Assembly: GCA_029721515.1 (NCBI GenBank)
Contig: CM056566.1
Span: forward strand, 23,495,269 to 23,559,268
DNA: 64,000 bases
Reading direction: 5' to 3'
From: Synanceia verrucosa
Taxonomy: Eukaryota > Chordata > Actinopteri > Perciformes > Synanceiidae
Below the pieces are notes generated by a model that was not told where the DNA came from, made no database searches, and saw only the letters and a program-made list of their open reading frames with translations. A program made the position numbers and the translations under genes. Positions 27,601 to 35,333 of the stretch are shown here, one piece after another; the first letter of the stretch is position 1; the number at the start of each line of letters is the position of its first letter.

Positions 27601-28043
27601 ATTTATCATATTTAAATTAAATGAGACGATGTTAACAACACTTTTCAGAATGAAAATGATGTGAAACATTTCTAAGGCATGTAATTGTAAGATTGCAGTT
27701 TTTGTTTGTTTTTTTCTACGTCAGACTTTACATTGATTGATTAACATTAATTCTATAAAATTAGACTTTGCTATGTGGTTATTTCATATTTTTTATTACA
27801 TATTTATTTAAAGGGGAAGTGCTGTGTTTTACAAATTGGACCTTATTTCTGTGATAAAATACTGTCATTTACTCACCCATTTCACTTTGGAGTCATTTGC
27901 AGTATTTCTGATGATATTTGGATTTGATGATATCCATTTAACAGGAGTGAAGGGGGCACAGAAATGCAGCCAGTAAATGACACTTAAGTAATAAGGGAAT
28001 ATTTTTCCCTTCTCTGTATCTCTGTATCCCTCCCTGTCTCACT

Positions 28044-28082
<39 letters not shown>

Positions 28083-28250
28083 CAGGCTCTGAGCTCAGAG
28101 TTGGCTGAGGCTCGTGACGACACTAAGAAAACTCAGAACGACATGCTTCACGCTGAGAACGTCCGGGCGGGTCGAGACAAGTACAAAACCCTGCGGCAGA
28201 TCCGCCAGGGCAACACCAAGCAGCGCATCGACGAGTTCGAGTCAATGTGA
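5666..28250 (+). CDS. rdx: radixin, ERM-family membrane-actin linker (whole gene, 14 coding exons)
   Basis: Coding exons: 5666-5677, 17815-17898, 19847-19942, 20064-20186, 20259-20410, 21791-21874, 21979-22125, 22982-23078, 23154-23317, 24470-24600, 25786-25946, 26304-26396, 27369-27578, 28086-28250. They total 1719 nt, 572 residues plus TGA; human radixin has 583. All introns are GT-AG with consistent phases. Order: FERM domain (about 1-297), charged coiled-coil helix (about 300-465), acidic linker, and C-terminal actin-binding tail with the regulatory threonine at 553 in [10 protein letters not shown]. Family role: FERM binds PIP2 and membrane-protein tails, the tail binds F-actin, and threonine phosphorylation opens the autoinhibited form. 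Radixin rather than moesin or ezrin is indicated by [47 protein letters not shown] and the convergent zc3h12c neighbour. Oddity: the radixin proline run is reduced to SPPAP (469-473). Confidence 0.95.
6140..6520. repeat. tandemly duplicated interspersed repeat
   Basis: Two to three related copies containing CACCCATTGGTTGGTGCAC-like and GGCCGTCGCCATCTTGG-like blocks. Related CCAAGATGGC pieces recur near 38070 and 58762. Confidence 0.6.
7165..7214. repeat. CA microsatellite
   Basis: Uninterrupted CA run of about 50 bp. Confidence 0.95.
7566..8027 (+). mobile_element. non-autonomous repeat, family A copy 1
   Basis: Bounded by AAGGCTGTCGCAGTTGATT on the left and TTAATTTTGACAGCCCT on the right, imperfect inverted termini typical of a fish DNA-transposon family. 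It contains a TA microsatellite (7619-7686) and the shared core GGAGTTCTGCTTCATGACCT. Confidence 0.65.
11133..11178. repeat. perfect 15-bp inverted repeat, 16-nt loop
   Basis: Arm GACCCCCAGGGGTCC at 11133-11147 and its exact reverse complement at 11164-11178. The surrounding text resembles hAT-type fish repeats. Confidence 0.85.
12499..12690 (+). pseudogene. THAP-type zinc-finger fragment with frameshift
   Basis: ATG at 12499 opens [15 protein letters not shown], matching the C-x-x-P-x-C start of THAP domains, then hits a stop. A second frame about 60 nt on reads [20 protein letters not shown], matching the THAP LYxLP...RRxxWL block. Probably a decayed P-element or THAP-gene relic inside rdx intron 1. 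Confidence 0.5.
13195..13935. repeat. CTGCTAACACT minisatellite with 153-bp higher-order repeat
   Basis: Dozens of degenerate 11-12 bp units. A non-repeat insert starting AAAGCTCAATTTACAT occurs at about 13430 and again at about 13583 with its flanks, showing segmental amplification. Confidence 0.92.
15072..15325 (-). mobile_element. non-autonomous repeat, family A copy 2
   Basis: Reverse orientation of the 7566-8027 family, with the matching block from CTGACAGGTCATGCAGCAG to CCAAAGAGCGTCGTTAAAG. Confidence 0.7.
15835..16065. repeat. TTTATT/TTTTA low-complexity array
   Basis: Repeating TATTTTATTCCTATTTTTT-like words. Confidence 0.85.
16432..16461. repeat. GT microsatellite
   Basis: GT run of about 30 bp. 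Confidence 0.95.
17258..17305. repeat. TG then AT compound microsatellite
   Basis: TG run followed by an AT run. Confidence 0.95.
17376..17645 (+). mobile_element. non-autonomous repeat, family A copy 3
   Basis: Same core as copies 1 and 4, ending TTTTGACAGCCCT. It lies just upstream of rdx exon 2 and is the inverse of the copy at 20645-21110. Confidence 0.75.
17815..17898 (+). CDS. rdx: rdx coding exon 2 (FERM F1 lobe start)
   Basis: Acceptor CGTCCTGCAG, donor GTAGCA; 28 codons (residues 5-32) beginning [16 protein letters not shown], the start of the ubiquitin-like F1 lobe, nearly invariant in ERM proteins. Confidence 0.95.
17984..18094. repeat. CTGGTN hexanucleotide repeat
   Basis: CTGGTCCTGGTACTGGTCC-type 6-bp units at the start of rdx intron 2. 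Confidence 0.92.
18208..18229. repeat. TTG microsatellite
   Basis: Run of GTT units in rdx intron 2. Confidence 0.9.
19165..19385 (+). repeat. interspersed repeat, family B copy 1
   Basis: About 200 bp closely matching the reverse complement of 47236-47465, including GTAGAGTAGAGGACACTTTC and AAGAAGAGACTCTCTATTTC. Confidence 0.8.
19847..19942 (+). CDS. rdx: rdx coding exon 3 (F1 lobe)
   Basis: 32 codons (residues 33-64) containing [13 protein letters not shown]. The DSKGY wording is radixin-like; moesin has DTKGF. Acceptor TTCCTTCAG, donor GTTTGC. Confidence 0.95.
20064..20186 (+). CDS. rdx: rdx coding exon 4 (F1-F2 junction)
   Basis: 41 codons (residues 65-105) containing [16 protein letters not shown] and LFFLQ at the F1 to F2 transition. 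Acceptor TGTGTGCAG, donor GTAACG; the following intron is only 72 nt. Confidence 0.95.
20259..20410 (+). CDS. rdx: rdx coding exon 5 (F2 lobe)
   Basis: 152 nt, ending in phase 2 (residues 106-156). Encodes [20 protein letters not shown], part of the acyl-CoA-binding-protein-like F2 lobe. The donor GTACGC falls inside an arginine codon completed by exon 6. Confidence 0.95.
20645..21110 (-). mobile_element. non-autonomous repeat, family A copy 4
   Basis: Reverse-orientation copy in rdx intron 5. The segment 20799-21012 is near-identical to the reverse complement of 17376-17588. Confidence 0.75.
21385..21665. repeat. left arm of inverted repeat around rdx exons 6-7
   Basis: Shares CAGTGGTACCTG, TTCAAATATTTTTATTTTAT, ATTTTCAG, CATATGGAAAA and AATACAACAGGGA with the reverse complement of 22573-22835, in the same order. 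Confidence 0.8.
21791..21874 (+). CDS. rdx: rdx coding exon 6 (F2 lobe)
   Basis: 84 nt, phase 2 to phase 2, encoding [20 protein letters not shown]. The next intron is 104 nt and mostly TG microsatellite. Confidence 0.95.
21932..21975. repeat. TG microsatellite abutting the rdx exon 7 acceptor
   Basis: TG run ending two bases before the CAG of the acceptor (AG at 21977-21978). Confidence 0.95.
21979..22125 (+). CDS. rdx: rdx coding exon 7 (end of F2, start of F3)
   Basis: 147 nt, encoding [20 protein letters not shown] and [19 protein letters not shown] run of TG dinucleotides abuts the acceptor in place of a normal pyrimidine tract. Exons 6 and 7 together are 231 nt and keep frame if skipped. 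Confidence 0.95.
22156..22290 (+). mobile_element. hAT-type repeat fragment
   Basis: AGTGACTCCCAACCTGTGGG and the following GGGGGTCTCAGGATGATCAA match a common fish non-autonomous hAT terminus pattern. Recognised by memory only. Confidence 0.45.
22573..22835. repeat. right arm of inverted repeat around rdx exons 6-7
   Basis: Reverse-complement partner of 21385-21665, located in rdx intron 7. Confidence 0.8.
22982..23078 (+). CDS. rdx: rdx coding exon 8 (F3 lobe)
   Basis: 97 nt encoding [20 protein letters not shown] up to KKAP. Donor GTGAGT. The following intron is 75 nt, in frame and stop-free. Confidence 0.95.
23154..23317 (+). CDS. rdx: rdx coding exon 9 (end of FERM, start of helix)
   Basis: 164 nt encoding [20 protein letters not shown], then [19 protein letters not shown]. 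This is the last FERM exon. The intron after it holds a 51-bp tandem array. Confidence 0.95.
23512..24345. repeat. 51-bp tandem array in rdx intron 9
   Basis: About 16 copies of a 51-bp unit containing CAGATAATTTCAAAGTAAAG. Because 51 is a multiple of three, long stop-free frames appear on both strands; these are not genes. Confidence 0.95.
24470..24600 (+). CDS. rdx: rdx coding exon 10 (coiled-coil helix)
   Basis: 131 nt, almost entirely Lys/Glu/Arg heptads, from [11 protein letters not shown] to the MERLKQIE type of ERM helix. A TG microsatellite begins about 18 nt after the donor. Confidence 0.93.
24619..24650. repeat. TG microsatellite after the rdx exon 10 donor
   Basis: TG run beginning about 18 nt into the intron. 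Confidence 0.95.
25235..25700. repeat. 72-bp AT-rich tandem array in rdx intron 10
   Basis: About six copies of a 72-bp unit containing ATATTCCTATGTATTTGTAA and TATTTCCATGCATCTCTAAT. Confidence 0.9.
25786..25946 (+). CDS. rdx: rdx coding exon 11 (coiled-coil helix)
   Basis: 161 nt encoding [20 protein letters not shown] through QMKNQEQL. The acceptor GAGCAG lies just after an AT-rich 72-bp tandem array. Confidence 0.93.
26304..26396 (+). CDS. rdx: rdx coding exon 12 (helix)
   Basis: 31 codons, [20 protein letters not shown] then TEWQHK. This wording is diagnostic of radixin over moesin. Acceptor GCGACAG, donor GTAGAG. Confidence 0.93.
27369..27578 (+). CDS. rdx: rdx coding exon 13 (helix end and acidic linker)
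   Basis: 70 codons (449-518). The helix end [17 protein letters not shown] is followed by SPPAP, where human radixin has a long proline run, then an acidic linker and [20 protein letters not shown]. It is distinctly GC-rich and CpG-rich in the linker. Confidence 0.93.
28045..28079. repeat. CT microsatellite serving as rdx exon 14 pyrimidine tract
   Basis: CT run directly followed by CGTCCAG, the exon 14 acceptor. Confidence 0.95.
28086..28250 (+). CDS. rdx: rdx coding exon 14 (C-terminal actin-binding domain)
   Basis: 54 codons plus TGA. Encodes [19 protein letters not shown] and ends FESM. Thr553 is the ERM activation phosphosite. The acceptor's polypyrimidine tract is a CT microsatellite (28045-28079). 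Confidence 0.95.
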   Translation, partial: ALSSELAEARDDTKKTQNDMLHAENVRAGRDKYKTLRQIRQGNTKQRIDEFESM

Positions 28251-30194
28251 GGTGGGACGGAGGGACGGACGCAACCACGGAAACAGACAGTCGGTCCCGT
28301 TGCCATGACGACGCCTCACTTTCCCTGTAAAGCCCAAAAACCTGCTGCCAACCCTGGAGGTGTTTCTCTCCAGGAAGACGGGTGGCTAACGGGCTTCGTA
28401 GCTTCAGCCTCGCCAAAGCTCAGCAGCGGTTGGCCAATCTGCACACACACTGCTTCCTGCTTCCTGAAGCCCCGCCCCCTTACTGAAACAGGAAGTGACA
28501 TATCCCGTCAGTGACCCTCCTTTCTGCAGCACTTTTATTGCTCGCATGTGTGATAATTAAACAACAGGACCGCTAGAAGAAAAACAGGAAGTGGTCCGTT
28601 TCGTGCGTTTACTCAACAAAATAAAACGGACATTTGTAGCTTGTTGAAGTTGCCGACACTCTCGTCCATAACGCTTTAATATCTGTACCATACTTTTACG
28701 TCTGATGTCATCAGTTGAAAGGATTTAAATAATTTGTTTTAAAAAAAAAAAAAACGCCTTATTGGTCTCATTTCCCTCCAGTGTCACTTTGAGTCGGACA
28801 GTTCCTTCGTTGATCTGAAAGTTGTTTGCTTCTTTTGCATTCTTGCTGAGATGTTTGTTCACTTATATATTTTCCCCCGCAATGATTATGAGAATAAGTT
28901 TATATTTCCAGCTATGCAGCAGCAGTACCATCTGAAAGAGGTCAAAGGTCAGAGATTTCTTCACAAAGGATGTTTGAATCTGACGCCCAGTGTTCTTATA
29001 AAATTCAATTAATTTGTTGCAGAAGACCTGTTTGTCATTTTAATATTAGTATTTCCTCAGTAACATCATTTATGATCTATTAACACTCAGAAGGATCGTT
29101 AAAATGACAGCAACAACATTTAACGATGATTTAAGTGATATTTGTCCTGTGGATGAATACTATAACACTTATTATTCACTTAGTATTCATCCACATGACG
29201 ATCATATGCAGATTTCTGGGGAGACAGTTGTAGTTTAATACATAGAAATAATATTATTTGGTCATCAAAGGTGCTGAATATTAATAAATCATCATCCACT
29301 AGTGTCTATGTAACAATAAAGAGGAGTGATATCTGTAGAAATGCTCTGAATGTCGTGTTGAGCACCATTAAATACAAATAAACATTTAAAAAGACATGGA
29401 TAGAAATTAAAAAATCAAACTTTTTTAATGAAAATATGAAGTTAAGTCTTAAATATCCTCAATTCAAAAGCAAATCATGTCACAAATGTTCTATAAGTTC
29501 ATCCAAATACAGATAAATAAAATACATGTAGTTTTATTTGTGTAACTTTTGAGTCAAAAGTATGTGTAACTTATATATTTCTATAATGAATATATTCTAA
29601 TATATATGTTGAGATATATATATATATTCTGATTTTCACCAATGTAAAACCACAATATTTAAAAAGGATAATTAAAGATAATAAATAAGGAAACCGTAGA
29701 TGAACACATGAAAGCTTGAGTCAGGCTTTTATTCGTCATCACACACAACAACAGTTTGTTTCCTGCGCTCTTATTATTTTGGGTTCGGTTGCCTAAAGCT
29801 CATAATCTGCTGCTGAAGAGAAACTAAAAAAGATGAACAAAGAGGTGGAAAAAAAACACATCAGCCAATTTTAATTTCCATCACAAGCTTGTTTCCTTTA
29901 GTCTGTTTCAAGCAGCGCCTCAGTATCTCACTTCTCCAGCACTTTTTGACTCAATAATCTTAATTTTGGTTTCATATCAACCATCACTGACTTGAGCTGA
30001 AGCAATAAAAAAAAGAGCCGTTAAACTCGGCTTTGGTCCCTGAAGAGTTTCTTTATTTCTGTGGCAGAAAAACTGTTAAAGCAAATTAAAAATTCCGAAA
30101 CATGACGGACAGGGACGCTGTTGTTTTACTGTTACTTCCTGTTGGATTAAACAGCTGGATTTGAGGTCAACCTGCACATACATTCTTTAAAGGT

Positions 30195-30612
30195 GTGTTC
30201 AGACTGAACATGACAAAGTTCGCAACAACATTTAGAGACAGCGGCGGTAGAAACGATTGAATTCATAAAGTTGTTTTGGTTTCAGCGCTCGCTTTGATCC
30301 GTTTTCCAGCCAAAATTAGCACATATATGCAGTTTTTTTTAAGCGTAGGAAAACAGTCAGCCATATACGAGACAAGAAGCATCACATTTAGTAGAAAGCA
30401 GAGAAAATACTGCTGTGGCGAAACTTTCATATACCTGTCACTTATTCTGTCTTTCTTTCAAACTTAGTGGCTGCTACTTACAAGAAGTGTTCGCAGCTGC
30501 AGAACTTATTAACATGTTGACCTGAGAACTTTGCTTACCAAGCGAGTACAGAGACGATAAAAGGAAAATGATGCGAGGTGGAAATGAGCTCGATCATATT
30601 CAGTCTGAACAC
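30195..30612. mobile_element. MITE-like element with about 20-bp inverted termini
   Basis: GTGTTCAGACTGAACATGA at the left and the inverse of GTGTTCAGACTGAATATGA at the right, differing at one base, about 418 bp apart. No transposase. Superfamily unknown. Confidence 0.65.
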
Positions 30613-31405
30613 TGTCAAGTAACCAAACATTAGCAAAGTTAGCTCAGTTAGCATAGTGTATGTCCCCTTTTTCAGCACTGTGCTGACTGAGTTAACTGTG
30701 CTGGTGCTAACTGAGCACAGTGTACATCCCCCTATTCAGCACAGTTAGCTCAGTTAGCACAGTGTACATCCTGTTATTTAGCACAATTAGCTCCATTAGC
30801 ACAGTGTACGTCCCCTTATTCAGCACAGTTAGCCCAGTTAGAACAGTGTATGTCCCCTTATTCAGCACTGTGCTAACTGAGCTAACTACTGGTGCTAACT
30901 GAGCACAGTGTACGCCCCCCTATTCAGCACAGTTAGCTCATTTAGCTCAGTTAGAACAGTGTGTGTCCCCTTATTTAGTACAGTTAGCTCAGTTAGAACA
31001 GTGTACGTCCCCTTAGCTCAGTTAGCACAGTGTATGTCCCCTTATTTAGTACAGTTAGCTCAGTTAGAACAGTGTACGTCCCCTTAGCTCAGTTAGCACA
31101 GTGTATGTCCCCTTATTTAGTACAGTTAGCTCAGTTAGAACAGTGTATGTCCCCTTAGCTCAGTTAGCACAGTGTATGTCCCCTTATTTAGTACAGTTAG
31201 CTCAGTTAGAACAGTGTACGTCCCCTTATTTAGTACAGTTAGCTCAGTTAGCACAGTGTATGTCCCCTTATTTAGTACAGTTAGCTCAATTAGCACAGTG
31301 TATGTCCCCTTATTTAGTACAGTTAGCTCAGTTAGAACAGTGTACGTCCCCATATTTAGTACAGTTAGCTCAGTCAGCTCAGCACAGTGTACATCCCCTT
31401 ATTCA
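30600..31405. repeat. 42-bp tandem array
   Basis: Degenerate units built from TTAGCTCAGTTAGCACAGTG and GTCCCCTTATTTAGTACAG. Most regular at 31030-31380. It creates spurious ORFs of repeated 14-residue units. Confidence 0.92.
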
Positions 31406-32951
31406 GCACCTGCACAAACAATTAGAAAAATAGCTGTTAATTATGATAATAGAAAAATATTTTTTTTTTGCCCCGGCACACTACAGGAATGTTAAAACAG
31501 CACATTTAAAGGTCTCAACACGTTTAGCGAGCGCCGGCACACGGTGCCAGCCGGACCGCCTCCACCATGACCGACCGTCGTTACGATAAAGGAGAAGATG
31601 TTTTCTGAGAAAGATCCACAACAAATCAAACACGGTAAAACTGTCCTTGTCTACTTTTGCTCCAGATGCCAACCAGCTTCAGCGTCTCCTGACAAATGAG
31701 ACAACATCACCTTTAAACTCAACATTATCTTCTATATGTTTTACGTTCAGTATCTGCTGCCAGTTCACTGACAATACAAACAACAAGCTTCTCCAAAAAC
31801 AGTGCATTTCTCTTTGATGCACTTGGAAATAAAAGGATATAAATAAAGGCAACGGTGGCAAGGTTTGCCACGAATACTCAATATATTCAAGTTGAAATAT
31901 TTTAATTTAAATATTCTCATATAAAACAATGATCTTGTTTAAAAAGTTTACAGGATACAATTTGTATCAACAACCAGAGGCGTCGTCCGGCTACTAGATG
32001 TCACGTTAACCAGGCAAGAGTTCAGCAGATATTAAAATATTTCCATCTGTGGAGCTAATAATAGAATTATTATTATTATTATTATTATATCATCCAACCC
32101 GTGAAGTTCAAAGTGCTTTACATTGACAGAAAACGGCCTAGAAAAACTTTGAAATATAAAGCAGGTAAAAAAAAATACTGATATGATATTAATAGTAACA
32201 GCTGTCTTCAAAAAACGACATTCCCAAAAAACTAAACTGCATTTTTCTGGTATTTTGTTTTGAATTTGTGGCGTATCACAAATAAGCGTTCAGGGAAAAG
32301 GACGGATAAGACAATTTTAATTGAATTAATTTATGTCCACAGCTTAATAAATAACTGATCCATGATGTTTTCACTAAACCTAACCAAGTCATTTTCTTGT
32401 TTTTTAATTCTTTGTTAATTTCATTTTTTGTTTTTTTGTTTTTTTAAAATAATTTTAATTTAAATTAAAACAGTTTGGTTGCATGGGAATGTAATTTTGT
32501 TGGAGTCGAGGCTGGAAATGAATGACAATAATTACTTTTCACTACTTTTAACATGTCAGATTTAACTGTTTAATAATGTAAATAAATGTTAGTATACCTG
32601 AGAAAACTGACATCAGCTTATTGTTGTGTGTTTAAGCTAATTAGTCCCTGATGTTTATGAATGAATTGCATATTTTCAGCAAGTGAAAATATCCAAATTG
32701 GATGAAATGCTGGAATTGCCCTTTTTTCCATTTTCCATTTGTGCACAAACTCAGAAATCAGAAAAATGAGTTGTTATCTGTTTTTTCATTTTGGTTTTGG
32801 GAACGAATATTGAGAAAACAAGTCTATTTTGTTTTTTTAGTTTTGAAAAACGAATGAACGATACAGATTTACTACCTATAGATGTTCTCAATGTTGTCAC
32901 CATATTAACTGTCTGCTAACATATTCACACATGGGAAGATTTTAATTTCAG

Positions 32952-33068
32952 GAAGCTGTTTCCCAACTCTTGCCAGTCTGTTCCTGTGGAGCCGTGGATC
33001 GACCAGAGGAGCTCCACCCTGATGAACCAGCGACAAAGGAGACCCTGTGTCTCAACACACACAACGAG
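32952..33068 (+). other. orphan exon-like segment, 39 codons open
   Basis: Preceded by a branch-point-like CTAAC about 35 nt upstream and the acceptor TTTTAATTTCAG; followed by GAG then GTAATA. Open throughout in one frame (EAVSQLLPVCSCGAVDRPEE onwards). No partner exon and no recognised domain. It could be a lineage-specific terminal exon of rdx, part of a non-coding RNA, or chance. Confidence 0.3.
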
Positions 33069-33924
33069 GTAATAAATTAACACCTATTTTAAATTAAAAA
33101 TAAAATAATCCTCTGAAACATATCAGACTGTAAAGGATGGAAAAGAACAGAATGAGGTTATAAAAAAGCTGTCAGCTGACAGGGGTCTCCTAGCAGAGGA
33201 AATACTTCTTCAAACAGTTTGGGGTTTTCGGGAGGAGTTTTTGCGATCTTCTTTTGTGGCCGCCTCTCAGGTTTCACTACCCTGTCGGGGGAAATCCACT
33301 AAATCTCACCACAGCGTCTGAAGGGCCACCTGTCAGTACAGAAACAACCCAGCACCGCCTGCTGAGCTACACCAAGCTTTAAATACCAAAGGAATATGTT
33401 CATAATGTGGAAGAAAATTTCACGCTTGAATATATTCTTTTACATACCCCAGGATTTCATTCAAATAGAAACTGTGAATTTGAGCTGTGCTTATACCCTG
33501 ATATGATTGCCCAAAAAATAAGAAAAAAAATCTGAGGAAAACACAGCAATAACAAAAAAAGTGCCAAAAACAGAATATTTTTTAAAACATAAATAACTTA
33601 AAATATAACAAATAAATTAGTTTGAAAGAATAACTTTGTCTCCCTTGAAACACATTAAAAGCCTCCTGAAGCACACTGATGTCTTGACTCTTACAAGTAG
33701 CTCAAACACATCAAAACTCCAACCATCCCTGATATTAAGTGCTGAAAAAGCAGGCGCATTGATAGAAAAAATATGGCAAATTCCCATTAAAACTAACAAG
33801 ACAACTTCTCTGCAATAAAAACAAGCCCTCCAAGGGGCTTTATATGTTCTGCTTTTGGTTTGTGGAACCTGACTTCTGTGTATTTTGTTATTTTTCAAGG
33901 GATAATCCTGCAGAAGTTTCCAGA

Positions 33925-35333
33925 TCACATTCTGGACTCATGCTGCGATTTCTCCATCAGAATCACCGCCGCGAGCTCCTGGGCGTCCACCACATGTGGG
34001 TTCCTGGTCATCACCATCCTCACAAGATCTGGAGGGAAGATGCGGCACAAATTTACAAACACCCTCTCCCTGAGGTCCTGGTATCGGCCCAAGGTAGGGG
34101 GGTCCTGGTGCTGGGGCATCGAGGCCGGGTGACTCATGTGGGCGCTGATGGGTGGAAGCTGGGGGAGCGGTGGAGGACTCGATGTTGAAAGGCCACGGGG
34201 CGACGAATGGGCCTGCTTGCCCCAAGGTGAGTGCCAAGCTTTCTTGTGGACGTCTTGAAGGCTCTGGAAGGCGTACGGATCATAGCAAGGCTTGGGGGGC
34301 TGCTGGTAATGGTCCCAGTTTATCTGCCGCTGAGGTTGCTGGTTTATTCTAGGATAAAGTGGTGCTCCTTTGTACGCTTGGGCGTCCTGGAGCCCGCCAT
34401 CTTGCCAAAGGGAGCCCGTCAAACTGCGTCCAAGAGGGGAGTGGGCGGTAGATGTTTGGGATGGGAACTCCCCTGGAAAAGCGTTTGGTAATGGATGTTG
34501 AAGGTGGGGCGAGATGTAGGCTGAAGGGGATTTGAAGGGACGAGGAGACACATGAGAAGAAGACAGGGAGTCATCCAAGCCAAAACCAAGTTGTCTTCGC
34601 AGTGCTTGAGACACGGGATAGCCACGAGGAGCAAGGCCAAGTCCAGGAGGAACACGGGTCACGGGGTGGGCGTACTGGCTGGAACAGTGGTGGTGGTGGT
34701 GGTGATGGTGGCACTTGAGGCCGTCATCCAATAAGGGGTCAGGCGAGAAGGAGTCCGAGCTGCCATCACTGCTGCAGTCGGACAGCAGTGATCCGCCTCG
34801 CAGGTCAGCTGGGAAGAAACGCTCAGGACTCTGTGGCACCACCAGACTGAGGCTAGAGTAGTCCTTCACCAGGGAGCCGTAGCCCAGCTCTGGAGACTCA
34901 CATCTGTGGTAAGTCTCAGCCAGGCTTGGTCCGGAGGCTCCAGCAGCCCTGGAGCTGCCTCCACCAGGGTGCTCCCATCGGTCAAAGCCTCCAGATGAAG
35001 GGGGTCCTCCTGGAGCAGGATGCCCCAGAAAGGTGCTGCCAAAGCTGCTCCGTCCCTCCACTTTGGACTGGACCCGCAGTCGGTCCTCCAGGAGGTCAGT
35101 AAAGGACCCCCGAAGGCTGGGGTTCGGCTGTTTCTTTGGAGTGCCTTGACTCAGCTCAGCCTCGCCATTTCCTTCAGGTTGACCAGAACTTTGGCTCTTG
35201 GCCTGCAGGCCTCTAGAAGCTACTGATGACATTTTGGCGCTGGCTCGCAGCTCGTCAGCCACGGCTCGCTGGGGCTGGCTGCCTCTTTCAGGGTGGTAAA
35301 ACTTGCACTTGTGGCCGTAGGTGCACTTCTTCC
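33925..35333 (-). CDS. zc3h12c: zc3h12c coding exon 5 (rest of CCCH finger and C-terminal region)
   Basis: 1409-nt terminal exon beginning KKCTYGHKCKFYHPERG. It continues with a Ser/Pro/Gly-rich region, an eight-His run (34687-34710) and the conserved C-terminal helix NLCRIFPPDLVRMVM, ending KSQHESRM. If the 81-nt intron before it were retained, the frame would remain open. Confidence 0.93.

Larger units (their letters stand above)
28251..33924. other. convergent intergenic region: rdx and zc3h12c 3' UTRs plus repeats
   Basis: The two genes converge here. A possible rdx polyadenylation signal AATAAA lies at 28620-28625, another at 29315-29320; neither can be proven. The zc3h12c 3' UTR must run leftwards from 33924. 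Also present are a MITE-like element, a 42-bp tandem array and an orphan exon-like segment, listed separately. No other gene is seen. Confidence 0.6.

Noticed and set aside
5666..28250. Calling the ERM gene moesin
   Set aside because: Residue-level wording ([33 protein letters not shown]) and the convergent Zc3h12 neighbour fit radixin better.
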